Assembly: GCA_023421505.1 (NCBI GenBank)
Contig: JAEZTJ010000001.1
Coordinates: 1 to 27,166 of the forward strand
Origin: Bacillota bacterium
GTDB taxonomy: Bacteria; Bacillota; Clostridia; Lachnospirales; Lachnospiraceae
Reading direction: 5' to 3'
Length of the DNA stretch: 27,166 nt
Every line of letters begins with the position of its first letter. Position 1 is the first letter of the stretch. Below, piece after piece: positions 1-9,138 of this stretch. Below the pieces are notes generated by a model, which was given only the letters and a program-made list of their open reading frames with translations, did not search any database and had not been told where the DNA came from. The position numbers and the translations under genes were made by a program.

Positions 1-243
1 TACGGGCCGAAGTTTACGGAAAATGTTGTGCAGGCAATCAGCCGGGATATCCTGGCCTATGCCATGAAAACACTCAGTCATTGCTTTATCTGTGGTCACG
101 TCCATGACGAGCTAATTATTGAGTGCAGCATGGATGTCTCCCTTAAAGCAGTTTGTGAGCAGATGGGACGAACGCCACCCTGGATAAATGGTTTGGCACT
201 TAGAGCCGATGGCTACGAGACAATGTTTTATAAGAAAGATTAG
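1..243 (+). CDS. Family A DNA polymerase, phage type, C-terminal end (5' partial)
   Basis: The reading frame is open from the first base of the window and stops at 243, so only about the last 80 residues are present and the start lies outside. The segment contains GHVHDELIIE, which is palm motif C of family A (Pol I-like) polymerases with its catalytic HDE, and ends LRADGYETMFYKKD, the usual C-terminus of the polymerase carried by Firmicute prophages and integrative elements. The end looks intact rather than frameshifted. It would replicate the element's DNA. It converges on hamB, with a shared hairpin between them. Family assignment is confident; prophage versus integrative element cannot be settled from this fragment. 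Confidence 0.85.
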   Translation, partial: YGPKFTENVVQAISRDILAYAMKTLSHCFICGHVHDELIIECSMDVSLKAVCEQMGRTPPWINGLALRADGYETMFYKKD

Positions 244-280
244 AAAAGACCTCTGAGGGAACTTAATCCTTCAGAGGCCT
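244..280. terminator. Convergent rho-independent terminator between the polymerase gene and hamB
   Basis: Arms CCTCTGA (250-256) and TCAGAGG (271-277) pair around an inner GG/CC. On the minus strand the hairpin is followed by TCTTTT, a fair U-tract, so it should end the defence operon transcript just after the hamB stop. On the plus strand the following bases are less T-rich, so it is weaker for the polymerase gene. Confidence 0.7.
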
Positions 281-290
281 TATCTCATTT

Positions 291-2945
291 CTAATCTACA
301 AATAAGTCTGGAATGTTGTATTTGATGATTGCGGCATCTTTCTTCACGCCTTCATTTGAACATTCTAACAGACTCTTTTTTAGTTTTAATTCAGGCTCAG
401 TCTGCGCAATATAGTCTTTTCCATGATTTAAAATATAAAGAGATGACTCACGTGAAAAACCATGCTTCTGGATATTTATTATTTTTTTATTCGTAGAACC
501 ATACTCAACAAACTCATACCAGTCATTAGGGACCTTTTCAACCTGTCTTATTTCTTTATAAGCCTTTGATACTTTCAAGAAATAATTTGATATTTTGAAA
601 AGAATGACTTTATCAATAACACTGAGCACATCAGAAATAACTATATTTCTATGTTCACGAGAGTCATTGTAGTCAACGTAGTTGTTATCGATATATAGAG
701 CGTTTTCTGGATTACGCTGCTTATAACTAATAGCCTGAAACATTATTTTGTTTAGACCGTCACCTTGTACCCACTGGCTTAAAATAACAGCATACCAACT
801 AAGCCTACCATGCTTCTTGGAATATTTGCCTACATGTCCTAAAGTTTCAGATTCATATATCTCCCATTTAAATATTCTGCATAGACGCTCCAGAAACGCC
901 AGTAATTGTGCTGAATCAAAGTTACCTTGTTCATCAACCGCAGGGAACTCAAGCCCGTTTTGTGAAATTGCTTGATACAAGGACTCTGACTGGTCAACAG
1001 ATATTGTTATATCATCATCCTGGATGTATTCTTCGTTGGAAGCAAAAAGGGCTCTGATCTTATCTTCGTCTCCCGGTTTCATTAGCTGCCGAAATTCTTG
1101 TCTAACACGACTATTGCGATTTTTCAAAATATCATTTAAGAGAATGATTGCAAATTTACGCATTATATCATACGAATCTGCTGACTGCTTTTCTGGATAT
1201 TTCACAAGCTCCACTGTTCCATGTAAAAGGGCTTCTATAACATTTTGCTTTTGTGGTTTTGTAAGTCCTTTTTCAATAGACAATGTCTGTGGTGCTATGT
1301 CCTCCTGAAGCAGGCTTACATATTTTTCATTTGCTTTTTCACTACTCGCGACTAGAAATACATTGCCATAAAGATTGTATTCCAAGCGTCCAACACGGCC
1401 GATAAGGTTACGGAAATCTACAGCTTTCATATGCTTGCTGCCATTTTTAAAGTCTGTAATAAACAAATTGTCCGCTGGCAAATTAACACCTTCAACAAGC
1501 GTACTTGTACAGAATAATGCCGTTATAGAACCTGCCCGGAACAAATCTTCTATTCTCTGACGAATAGACGCTGGCAAGTAACCTATATGATATGCAATGC
1601 CCTTGGAAATAAGTTCAGCTAAATAGTAATCTCCATGTATATCATTCTTTATGTCTTTAGCGAGTTCTATCAGCTCTTTATCATTACTCTTTTCAACACG
1701 ATTAGCAGCAAAATCCCTTGCCGCTACTACTGTCTTACGGGTAGAAGGGAAGTATATAATACACTGTCTTTCTACACCTTTATCATCCTTTTCAAAGCGG
1801 AGAAGCACATCTGTCAAGTCCGCGTCTTCAAGTGCTATAGATGTTAAAGGCACCGTTTCCTTAGTATGCTCATTATATACATCTACCTCATTGTCATCTA
1901 GATTAATTAAAAACTTAACTTGAGAAACAGGGGAAAAAGATGACGCGAGTTTTTGCTTTTTCGACTCATTTGATTCCACGCCTGCTATCAAACTTAAATA
2001 TATTTCAGGATTAGGAACATTAGGAGACGCAAAAACAAAGTGCGGTCTATGCTCTCGTTCTGAAAGCATATGAACAATTTGGTAATAAAAAGGGCTTCGA
2101 TTATCAGTACCAGAAAGCTTATGGGCCTCATCAATAAACAAGTAGTCAAGCTGAATATTTTGTTCATTAATAAGGAGATAGAGCAACCGTTCCGGAGTCA
2201 TGATAAAAATATATCTTCGTTCACTGTTTTCTTCGGAATTTTTCATTAATACAGCATCTCCTGCAGCTGTTACAATGTGATAGTTATTCTCATGTAACAT
2301 ATACTGCAAGTCATCTGTTATCTTTATTCGAACCTCATTAATTAAAGCTTTCGTTGGCACAACAAGCGCAAAATTATTTTTGACACCAGAAAAAATCTGT
2401 TGCTTGATGAACATCCTCATTATGTAAGATTTACCCATAGACGTTGGGCCAGAGTAACTGTAATACTCATCGGCAAAATGGTCATACACGATTTTTTGAG
2501 CACTCATAAACTGCTTTTCGGGGTCCGCCGGGATTGTATAATATTCCTTTTTGTAACCCGCGAAAATTTTATCAAGAGTGCCAACTCCATCAAACGATGA
2601 TTTAACAATATTCGTACCCTGATAATTACCAATGCTTGATAGTACAGAACCAGCTATATAAGAGACCTTCTCGTCTTCGGGGTAAATATAATGCAACATT
2701 GTGACTATTTCTTGTGCCCACATTTTTTGGGAATCGTAAAGTGTTGCATGATTGGATTTTGAAAGTAGATCTGCAAAAGCGAGAGCATCCTTTATCGGTA
2801 TCTCGCGCTTCCGGCGTTTATTAAATCCAAAAACCTTGATAGCGTAATTGTATAATATGTCTTCATATATTTTCTTTAGATAGGCATCCTGGTTCAATTC
2901 AGCAAAGAAAACATCACCAAACTTCAAGTTCTTTTTATCTGCCAT
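291..2945 (-). CDS. hamB: HamB-type DEAD/DEAH-box helicase (Hachiman defence)
   Basis: A superfamily 2 helicase of 884 aa. Walker A is SGPTSMGKS (about residues 165-173), then TPERLLYL, and motif II is FIDEAHKL (about 270-277). An FASPNVPNP motif III-like stretch follows, and the second RecA domain carries CTSTLVEGVNLP and LIGRVGRLE (motif VI). It directly follows a HamA/DUF1837 gene, which is the defining pair of the Hachiman anti-phage system. In that system HamB is a DNA-sensing helicase that restrains or releases the HamA effector. The open frame extends to a GTG at 2954, but the ATG at 2945 has AAGGTG six bases upstream and is the better start. It overlaps hamA by 11 bases. It is the last gene of the minus-strand defence operon. 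The helicase call is certain; the HamB label rests on the partner. Confidence 0.85.
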   Translation of the reverse strand: MADKKNLKFGDVFFAELNQDAYLKKIYEDILYNYAIKVFGFNKRRKREIPIKDALAFADLLSKSNHATLYDSQKMWAQEIVTMLHYIYPEDEKVSYIAGSVLSSIGNYQGTNIVKSSFDGVGTLDKIFAGYKKEYYTIPADPEKQFMSAQKIVYDHFADEYYSYSGPTSMGKSYIMRMFIKQQIFSGVKNNFALVVPTKALINEVRIKITDDLQYMLHENNYHIVTAAGDAVLMKNSEENSERRYIFIMTPERLLYLLINEQNIQLDYLFIDEAHKLSGTDNRSPFYYQIVHMLSEREHRPHFVFASPNVPNPEIYLSLIAGVESNESKKQKLASSFSPVSQVKFLINLDDNEVDVYNEHTKETVPLTSIALEDADLTDVLLRFEKDDKGVERQCIIYFPSTRKTVVAARDFAANRVEKSNDKELIELAKDIKNDIHGDYYLAELISKGIAYHIGYLPASIRQRIEDLFRAGSITALFCTSTLVEGVNLPADNLFITDFKNGSKHMKAVDFRNLIGRVGRLEYNLYGNVFLVASSEKANEKYVSLLQEDIAPQTLSIEKGLTKPQKQNVIEALLHGTVELVKYPEKQSADSYDIMRKFAIILLNDILKNRNSRVRQEFRQLMKPGDEDKIRALFASNEEYIQDDDITISVDQSESLYQAISQNGLEFPAVDEQGNFDSAQLLAFLERLCRIFKWEIYESETLGHVGKYSKKHGRLSWYAVILSQWVQGDGLNKIMFQAISYKQRNPENALYIDNNYVDYNDSREHRNIVISDVLSVIDKVILFKISNYFLKVSKAYKEIRQVEKVPNDWYEFVEYGSTNKKIINIQKHGFSRESSLYILNHGKDYIAQTEPELKLKKSLLECSNEGVKKDAAIIKYNIPDLFVD

Positions 2946-3879
2946 AAGAGTCACCTTCTCTCATGACAGTTTTCATAATGGCCTTCTTGTCATCTTCTGC
3001 GTTGTCAAAGGGAAGCACATACACATAGAAAGAACGATTGTTAAGGCTAAGCTTGTTAATCTTTTCTTTTATATAAGGAGCATAGTGTTTAATATCATTG
3101 TCCATCTTTTTTTCTAGTGCATCTCGATAATCTGAACTTTTATAACGCGAAGAGTCTAAACCAATTGTGTAACCGAGAAAAATGCCAAAAGCTGTATCTC
3201 GATATACATCCTTACCGGGAGCAGGTTTTATAATATCATTTAATTGAAGAGCCACTGGATCATCAGCAGGTAATTCAAAAACTGTACTATCAACGATCTG
3301 TAATTCTTCTGTTGTTCTACCAGATATCTGTTGAATACACTCGAAGGCCTCATCTATGGCATAACCAAGATCCCCAACAACGCATGAGGTACCAAATATC
3401 ATCTCATAAGACAGTGTTTTTCCTCCGGAGTCAAGTGCTCGTAAATGCATACCATCACATGCGCTTATCCCAGATTTGACTGATGAATTTAACTCTATCT
3501 TGCTGTATATCTTTGGTGCACCCAAAACCGTCTCTAGGAAGGCATATAAAAGTATTTCACCTAGCTCATTTCCGGTACCTTTCTCATCTGCACGACCACT
3601 CTTATACATAAGGTCCAATGCCTCAATACCAACACTAAACTCATCGCCTTCGACACGAAACTGTTCAATCCTTGAACGCGAGAAAACATAATGCCCAATA
3701 TTTTTACTTATGAATGTACGGAGCGAGTCCTTTGAAAACTTATTATCTATTACCTCTTTTAGCCTGAATAGACGCAGTTCTTCATTTGAAAGCAAGCCAA
3801 GACTCTCCGAATGGAGAACCTCTTTAAAGACCTGGTCAAATCCTCTGCTATTTATGCTCTTTGTTAATGCATTAATCAT
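2935..3879 (-). CDS. hamA: HamA (DUF1837) effector of Hachiman defence, divergent active site
   Basis: A 314-aa protein with the HamA/DUF1837 layout: GELLLY-like GEILLYAFLE (107-116), APKIYSKIEL (121-130), CDGMH (141-145), and a core strand YEMIFGTSC followed by GDLGYAIDEAF. In characterised HamA proteins a PD-(D/E)xK-type nuclease site includes DG followed by a GESK-like ExK. Here the corresponding positions read GTSC (163-166), so the usual glutamate and lysine are absent although D142 is kept. GTAGGAGG precedes the ATG by six bases. hsdR ends 32 bases upstream, so the gene is probably cotranscribed with the restriction genes. Family assignment is good; whether it still cuts DNA is open. 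Confidence 0.82.
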   Translation of the reverse strand: MINALTKSINSRGFDQVFKEVLHSESLGLLSNEELRLFRLKEVIDNKFSKDSLRTFISKNIGHYVFSRSRIEQFRVEGDEFSVGIEALDLMYKSGRADEKGTGNELGEILLYAFLETVLGAPKIYSKIELNSSVKSGISACDGMHLRALDSGGKTLSYEMIFGTSCVVGDLGYAIDEAFECIQQISGRTTEELQIVDSTVFELPADDPVALQLNDIIKPAPGKDVYRDTAFGIFLGYTIGLDSSRYKSSDYRDALEKKMDNDIKHYAPYIKEKINKLSLNNRSFYVYVLPFDNAEDDKKAIMKTVMREGDSYGR

Positions 3880-3911
3880 AAGCTACCTCCTACAGCGCCC
3901 TCCGAGATATT

Positions 3912-6900
3912 TTAATCACCATATTTCTTAAAATTCTCGGCTTGCTCCATAACCTTTTCGAATACTTCTTCATCCCATTCAGGAGGATAACCATTTTTGT
4001 AAAGAAGCACCGTAAGGTCCATGTTGAGTTGATTCTTTATATCATCACGCGATGACCAATCAGCAAACTGTGCTTTATCGTCAACGAGCTCTTTTATCTT
4101 TTTAGCAAGAACAAGACACTTTTCATCCTCATATGGAAACCCATGATCGTCACGAACTTTTACAAGAATATCGTAAAAAGCTTTTTCTTCATAGCTGATT
4201 CCAAGTTTCTCAAATGAAGACTTATCATCTTGCAGGTCTTTCATTATCTTGAGCAACTGTTCAGACAAATCATTAACGAAGTCCGAAACAACCTCACTTG
4301 TAAATACCAGCTTATCACGGCTGTTATAAGCCTCAACAACTTCTTTCAATCGCTCATCAAACTCGATAGCCTTGACTTTATTGGTGCGTCCATAAGCTGT
4401 AATAGCTTTGCGCAAAAGCTTCAACAGTGCATTAAACTTTGTAATTGGAAGATTTACATTATCAAGCTCCGCAAGGAAATCGTCGCTGAAAAGATCAACA
4501 GCTTTATGTTCATCGACAATATTTTCGATACCAGTGCAAGTAATAGCTTCGCGTACCATTTCTTCAACTACGCTATTCATAACTTCTGAATCCGGTGCAT
4601 CTCCCTTAGTCTGCTTGTAAATGATTGAACGAATAGCTAGATAGAATTGTGCTTTCGCCGTTTCTTGATCAGTCAATTCACCTGAAGGAAAGCAAATATG
4701 GTACGCACCTTTTAATCTGCGAGATAAGCCCATGAAACGTGTTTGCATATCTTTACTGGCTTGAACATATTCTGCTGCAGCATTTAAGCAATTAAGTCTT
4801 TGAATCGGTGTCCCATGATGGAACATCGAAGAATCAAAACCTGAAAGAAGCTCATCTATTAGTGCTAAATGGTTACGGAATATAGACAATGAAATATTAA
4901 GTTCATCAATCGGGTTTTCTTGAGGGCCACCATATTTTTTGACAGCTTCCATCATGTCATTTTTAATTCCAATGTAGTCCACAACTAAACCTTTATCCTT
5001 ACCATCAAATACACGATTTACGCGGGAGATCGTCTGAATAAGGCTATGCTTTTGGAGTGGTTTGTCGATATACATGACAGCCAGGGACGGAACATCAAAT
5101 CCTGTAATCCACATATCAACAACAATCGCAATTTTAAAGTTTGAGTCATTATTCTTAAACTGTTTGTCCAACATCTTACGATGTTCTTTTGTGCCACATA
5201 TGTCAAACAGTTCTTTTTCATCGTTCTGGCCTTGCGTGGCAACCATATTGATTTTAGGTAAGGCTACAAGTTTATCTAACTGATCTTTTGTCAGATCTGA
5301 TTCGTTTTCAGCTTTACGTGCCACGAACCAGTCAGGGCGGATAGCTTCTACCGCCTTTAATACTTTAAAAGCCAACGGCCGATCTGCGCATACTATCATT
5401 GCCTTTTGCACAATTTCTGGCTTTTCTGCACAGAGCGATTCATAATGAGTCACCATATCAGAAGCCAACTTTTTAATCCTATCAGGATGACCAAGTATAG
5501 CTGTCATAGAACTCATAGCGCGTTTGCTTTCTTCAACCTGCTCCGGATTAGAGCCTTCAGCTATGCACTGGTCATAATACTTCTGAATTTCTTTTGCCTG
5601 TTCCTCAGATACAATTACCCGTGCAAGACGTGGTTCATAAGCAATACGAACCGTTATTCCATCATCACTAGACTCTTTCATTGTATAACTGTCTACAACC
5701 TTACCGAAAACAGCTATTGTTTCATCTATTGGAGTTCCTGTAAAACCACAATATGTAGCATTAGGGAAGCTGTCACGGAGGTACTTTGCAAATCCAAAAG
5801 TGGTGAATACGCCTTTATCAGTTTTCTTTAACTTCGCGCCAACACCAGTTTGCGTTCTATGAGCCTCATCAGAAATACAAATAATATTGCTACGGTCAGA
5901 AAGCAGGCCAGTCTTTTCACAAAACTTTTGGATGGTGGTAATGTAAATACCGCCGCTTGGTTTATCTCGCAGCGTCTTCTCCATATCTTCACGGCTTTCG
6001 ATACTTCGAACATCACTTTCATGTAGATACTTTTTCGCCGTTACAAATAATTCTGAAGTTTGTGTATCCAAATCCTCACGGTCTTCGAGAATGACAATGG
6101 TAGGATTATTGAAGGCCTCATTATCCCTCAAAGCAATCAAACGTGATAAAAATAACATAGTATAAGTCTTGCCGCACCCGGTAGCACCAAAATATGTACC
6201 ACCTTTTCCATCACCAGTGGGGCGCATATGTGCTTTGATGTTATCAAGCATTTTCTGCGCAGCAAAGAACTGCGGATAACGACAAACTATAGCTTCATCC
6301 TTCTTACTGTCATCTGGGTAGAAAATATAGTCTCTAAGAACTTTAGTAACCCGATCTTTTGCAAAAGCACCTTCAATCATGGTGAGCAGAGAGCTAATAC
6401 CATTTGAAACTTTATCTTGATCGTTTGCTTTATTCCACGAGTAATAAAACTTATATGGTGTAAAAATACTCCCAAGTTTTGTATTGGCTCCATCACTAAT
6501 GACAGAAAGAAAGCAATATTTCATTAATTTCGGGATATCCCTTTTATAGCGGATTGTAACCTGTTCCCATGCATCATGGATGGTAGTATCTTCTTCGATC
6601 GCTGTTTTGAACTCACAAATAGCAATAGGAATACCGTTTATAAACACAAGTAGATCCGGGCGACGCAAACGCTCTCCCTGAACAGAAAACTGATTAACAA
6701 CCTTAAAAATATTATTGCTTGGTTCATCAAAGTCAATGTAGTCCACATGTAGCGCGACCTGGCTAATATCATCACGTACCAAGTCAAAACCCTCGTTTAC
6801 AAGTAAAAATGTCTCGCGGTTTCCGTTATAAAGTGGTGTAGAAGGAATGAGATTAAGACGATTAATAATTTTCTGAATCTCGGCTTCACTCAAACTTTCA

Positions 6901-7076
6901 GATGCATAACGATCAGCTATAAATGCACGTAGGTCATCAAGAAGAAGGATATCCTCATACTTTCTATGAAGACCCTCCCCCTGGACATAAGTATAGCCTT
7001 GTTGTTCGAAAAGCGTAATTATGGCCTGCTCAAGCTCATCTTCAGTAAATTTTCCTTTTTCAAAGATATAATCCAA
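3912..7076 (-). CDS. hsdR: Type I restriction endonuclease, motor/nuclease subunit HsdR
   Basis: About 1054 aa, the usual HsdR size. The N-terminal nuclease domain shows PD (about residues 140-141) followed by EFK (about 155-157), the PD-(D/E)xK site. Walker A is GATGCGKT (about 297-304), motif II ISDEAHRTQTG (DEAH about 403-406), motif III GFTGTPI, and motif VI includes QTISRVNRVF. The C-terminal region is helical and should contact the HsdM/HsdS core. The frame is open to an ATG at 7136, but that lies inside the upstream gene. A TTG at 7076 has AAAGGAGGAGGGG just upstream and gives an N-terminus (LDYIFEKGKFTEDELEQA) typical of HsdR, so I prefer it. HsdR translocates DNA and cuts when HsdS meets unmethylated sites. 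Confidence 0.93.
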   Translation of the reverse strand: MDYIFEKGKFTEDELEQAIITLFEQQGYTYVQGEGLHRKYEDILLLDDLRAFIADRYASESLSEAEIQKIINRLNLIPSTPLYNGNRETFLLVNEGFDLVRDDISQVALHVDYIDFDEPSNNIFKVVNQFSVQGERLRRPDLLVFINGIPIAICEFKTAIEEDTTIHDAWEQVTIRYKRDIPKLMKYCFLSVISDGANTKLGSIFTPYKFYYSWNKANDQDKVSNGISSLLTMIEGAFAKDRVTKVLRDYIFYPDDSKKDEAIVCRYPQFFAAQKMLDNIKAHMRPTGDGKGGTYFGATGCGKTYTMLFLSRLIALRDNEAFNNPTIVILEDREDLDTQTSELFVTAKKYLHESDVRSIESREDMEKTLRDKPSGGIYITTIQKFCEKTGLLSDRSNIICISDEAHRTQTGVGAKLKKTDKGVFTTFGFAKYLRDSFPNATYCGFTGTPIDETIAVFGKVVDSYTMKESSDDGITVRIAYEPRLARVIVSEEQAKEIQKYYDQCIAEGSNPEQVEESKRAMSSMTAILGHPDRIKKLASDMVTHYESLCAEKPEIVQKAMIVCADRPLAFKVLKAVEAIRPDWFVARKAENESDLTKDQLDKLVALPKINMVATQGQNDEKELFDICGTKEHRKMLDKQFKNNDSNFKIAIVVDMWITGFDVPSLAVMYIDKPLQKHSLIQTISRVNRVFDGKDKGLVVDYIGIKNDMMEAVKKYGGPQENPIDELNISLSIFRNHLALIDELLSGFDSSMFHHGTPIQRLNCLNAAAEYVQASKDMQTRFMGLSRRLKGAYHICFPSGELTDQETAKAQFYLAIRSIIYKQTKGDAPDSEVMNSVVEEMVREAITCTGIENIVDEHKAVDLFSDDFLAELDNVNLPITKFNALLKLLRKAITAYGRTNKVKAIEFDERLKEVVEAYNSRDKLVFTSEVVSDFVNDLSEQLLKIMKDLQDDKSSFEKLGISYEEKAFYDILVKVRDDHGFPYEDEKCLVLAKKIKELVDDKAQFADWSSRDDIKNQLNMDLTVLLYKNGYPPEWDEEVFEKVMEQAENFKKYGD

Positions 7077-7093
7077 CTTAACCCCTCCTCCTT

Positions 7094-7999
7094 TTATTGT
7101 AAATATTGAATTGCTAAAGCAATTAACGATAAGCATCGGTTAAAAAAGTAATCGTAGTGACGATTATCTGTAATATCAATTTTATTTGTCTCATGATGAC
7201 GGATTCTAAAATTATTACCAATATCCGTTAGCGCTTTAAATTCTGCATTAAACACAGTAATAAAATCACTTTGCCCATTGCTCATATCCTCAACAACCTT
7301 TGTCGCTGATGTTTTTTTATCCATGTTTGTATAATAAGTTTTCAGTCGTTCCAAAGCGTCCCATATTTTTTCAACTGAATCTTGGCGGGCTGCAGGATTT
7401 GGTGTTTTATATAATGCAATTGCATCTTTCATTAATTCTCTTGTCCCAACCTCAGAAATTTGCTGAGACTTTATTTCTATTTCTGCTGAAAGAGGGCTAT
7501 TCTCTACCACACGTTCAATGATTTTTTCTGTGGTTAATGTAAACAGAACCCCAGACTCTTCAAATATTTCATTTATTTCATTTCGATAGTCATCGAAAAC
7601 ATCTGATGTATCCAAACAATTAATATACCAATAATTTTTGTAACGATCATTATTCCATCCTTCAGAAATATCCTTTATATTTACAGCAACATACTCTATA
7701 AGGTCAATTAATGAATATTGATCATAATCATCATTATCTTGTGGAGCAGCTATATGACCATACTCGTCTTTAAATATATTAGGAATTTTTATTGCCATTC
7801 TATTTTCAAATTGACTACGGTTAAATTCAATATAATCCTGGTCCACAAAAGAACAATGCTGCTGAAGCTTAAAGATATGTGTTAGATTTTTATAGTATTT
7901 TTGGCATATATTTAATAGCAAGGTGTAAACTTCTTTTGAAATTCTACTCGTACGTACGATTGGCTTTCTTAATCCATGACGTTCTGTATATAAACTCAT
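7094..7999 (-). CDS. AbiJ-like abortive-infection protein (putative)
   Basis: A 301-aa soluble protein lying between hsdS and hsdR. The N-terminus (YTERHGLRKP, then SKEVYTLLLNICQKYY) resembles the AbiJ N-terminal domain seen in abortive-infection proteins. The C-terminal part (WDALERLKTYY from about 215 to the end) is helical and carries RIRHH (265-269) plus RHYDYFFNRC, reminiscent of the HEPN-like region of that family. The R-x3-H spacing is shorter than the canonical HEPN R-x4-6-H. A GGAGG lies 8 bases before the ATG, and the hsdS stop is 14 bases upstream. Genes at this position in type I loci are often extra defence genes. I recognise the resemblance by eye only; RNase activity is inference. 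Confidence 0.5.
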   Translation of the reverse strand: MSLYTERHGLRKPIVRTSRISKEVYTLLLNICQKYYKNLTHIFKLQQHCSFVDQDYIEFNRSQFENRMAIKIPNIFKDEYGHIAAPQDNDDYDQYSLIDLIEYVAVNIKDISEGWNNDRYKNYWYINCLDTSDVFDDYRNEINEIFEESGVLFTLTTEKIIERVVENSPLSAEIEIKSQQISEVGTRELMKDAIALYKTPNPAARQDSVEKIWDALERLKTYYTNMDKKTSATKVVEDMSNGQSDFITVFNAEFKALTDIGNNFRIRHHETNKIDITDNRHYDYFFNRCLSLIALAIQYLQ

Positions 8000-8013
8000 T
8001 TTTTAACCCTCCT

Positions 8014-9138
8014 TTAGGTATTTGCTTCTTCCAGCGAGCCTTTAATCAATATCGGGCACAAGTCTTTTATTTGCTCTTTCAACTTTTCATTTATATCACG
8101 TCGTATAAGATAGGCGTTATAAATTCCAACGATAGCTTCCTGTACTTTAATATCCGGAACAGGTACATCAATTTCGTAGAACCTATCCAAGTCCAAATTT
8201 GCTCTAATACTGCCATCACTGGCAAACCAACCATATCTATCGCTTTCGCTGCGTGAAAACCACATCATTATATACTCAGCAAGTACATCATTATTTTTAA
8301 CTTGCAAAACAGAATATGCGGGTGAAACAATAATCGGTTCGTCCTCTTGCAACAGAGCAATTCGAATACATTCATCTCTACCTGTCTGCATTGAGCTATA
8401 CGCAAATTGCCCCTTTTGAACAACTTTATAATTCTGGAGACTGCCTTCTGCTACACTTGCAACTGACGGCATAAAATTCTTTGTAATGTTGATGCCTTGA
8501 ATAGCTGTGATAGCACCATCAGCATTTCTAACGTCAACGTTCTCAAGCAGTTTCCCTGTTGGAATTTTTTGAGCAACATGTTTAATTTTATCTATTTCGA
8601 TTTCACAAGTTATTCTCAAATCATCAAGACCTGTTTCATAGGCTCTCTGGTTTGCAAGCATAGCATTATAAATATCAACATACTTTTGCTGAATTGGTAG
8701 CGTTGGGAGTTCAATATCAATATCACACATATCATCCCATGAAAAAGCTTCACGGGCTGACCCCCAAGAGTTAAAACGAGAATATCTGTCAAACTCAGGA
8801 CGGTTAAAATACATAAATAAATAGTCTGATGACAATATGTCAGTTCTACTAACATTGAACACAACATATGAGGAAGAAACAATATAAGTATCCGTTGTAT
8901 CATTATGGGCAATGCTTATCTTTTCTCCATTCCTTGATGTTATCGTTACGTAAGCAAAACTATCTGGTTTTACTAAAGAATAAGGTTTTAAAGACACTCC
9001 GGTCATATCTGCCTTTGTATCAATAAACATTTTTTTAATAGATATACCACGAACATCATCAACGCCGTATTCAAGTTCGCTATTTGTTTCCGTTGACAAT
9101 TGTATTAATTCTCTAAGTTTGAATTTAGTCAATCCCAT
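8014..9138 (-). CDS. hsdS: Type I restriction-modification specificity subunit HsdS
   Basis: About 374 aa with the two-fold HsdS plan. Target recognition domain 1 spans roughly residues 1-150, followed by the helix LPIQQKYVDIYNAMLANQRA. Target recognition domain 2 spans roughly 195-335, followed by the second helix VQEAIVGIYNAYLIRRDINE. Both halves carry the matching pattern of a D/V-P-(T/D)-(L/I) turn before a QQKYVDIYNA/QEAIVGIYNA helix, typical of HsdS central and C-terminal conserved regions. It determines the bipartite DNA target of both methylation and cleavage. The frame can start at TTG 9144; ATG at 9138 with GGGGG upstream is more likely, overlapping the hsdM end by 14 bases, which suggests translational coupling. 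The target sequence cannot be predicted from here. Confidence 0.9.
   Translation of the reverse strand: MGLTKFKLRELIQLSTETNSELEYGVDDVRGISIKKMFIDTKADMTGVSLKPYSLVKPDSFAYVTITSRNGEKISIAHNDTTDTYIVSSSYVVFNVSRTDILSSDYLFMYFNRPEFDRYSRFNSWGSAREAFSWDDMCDIDIELPTLPIQQKYVDIYNAMLANQRAYETGLDDLRITCEIEIDKIKHVAQKIPTGKLLENVDVRNADGAITAIQGINITKNFMPSVASVAEGSLQNYKVVQKGQFAYSSMQTGRDECIRIALLQEDEPIIVSPAYSVLQVKNNDVLAEYIMMWFSRSESDRYGWFASDGSIRANLDLDRFYEIDVPVPDIKVQEAIVGIYNAYLIRRDINEKLKEQIKDLCPILIKGSLEEANT

Noticed and set aside
4230..4589. 119-codon frame antisense to hsdR
   Set aside because: It mirrors the conserved coding sequence of hsdR and has no start-site signals or family features.
7077..7136. Upstream ATG extension of hsdR
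   Set aside because: It lies inside the 3' end of the preceding gene and lacks a ribosome binding site; the TTG at 7076 has a very strong one.
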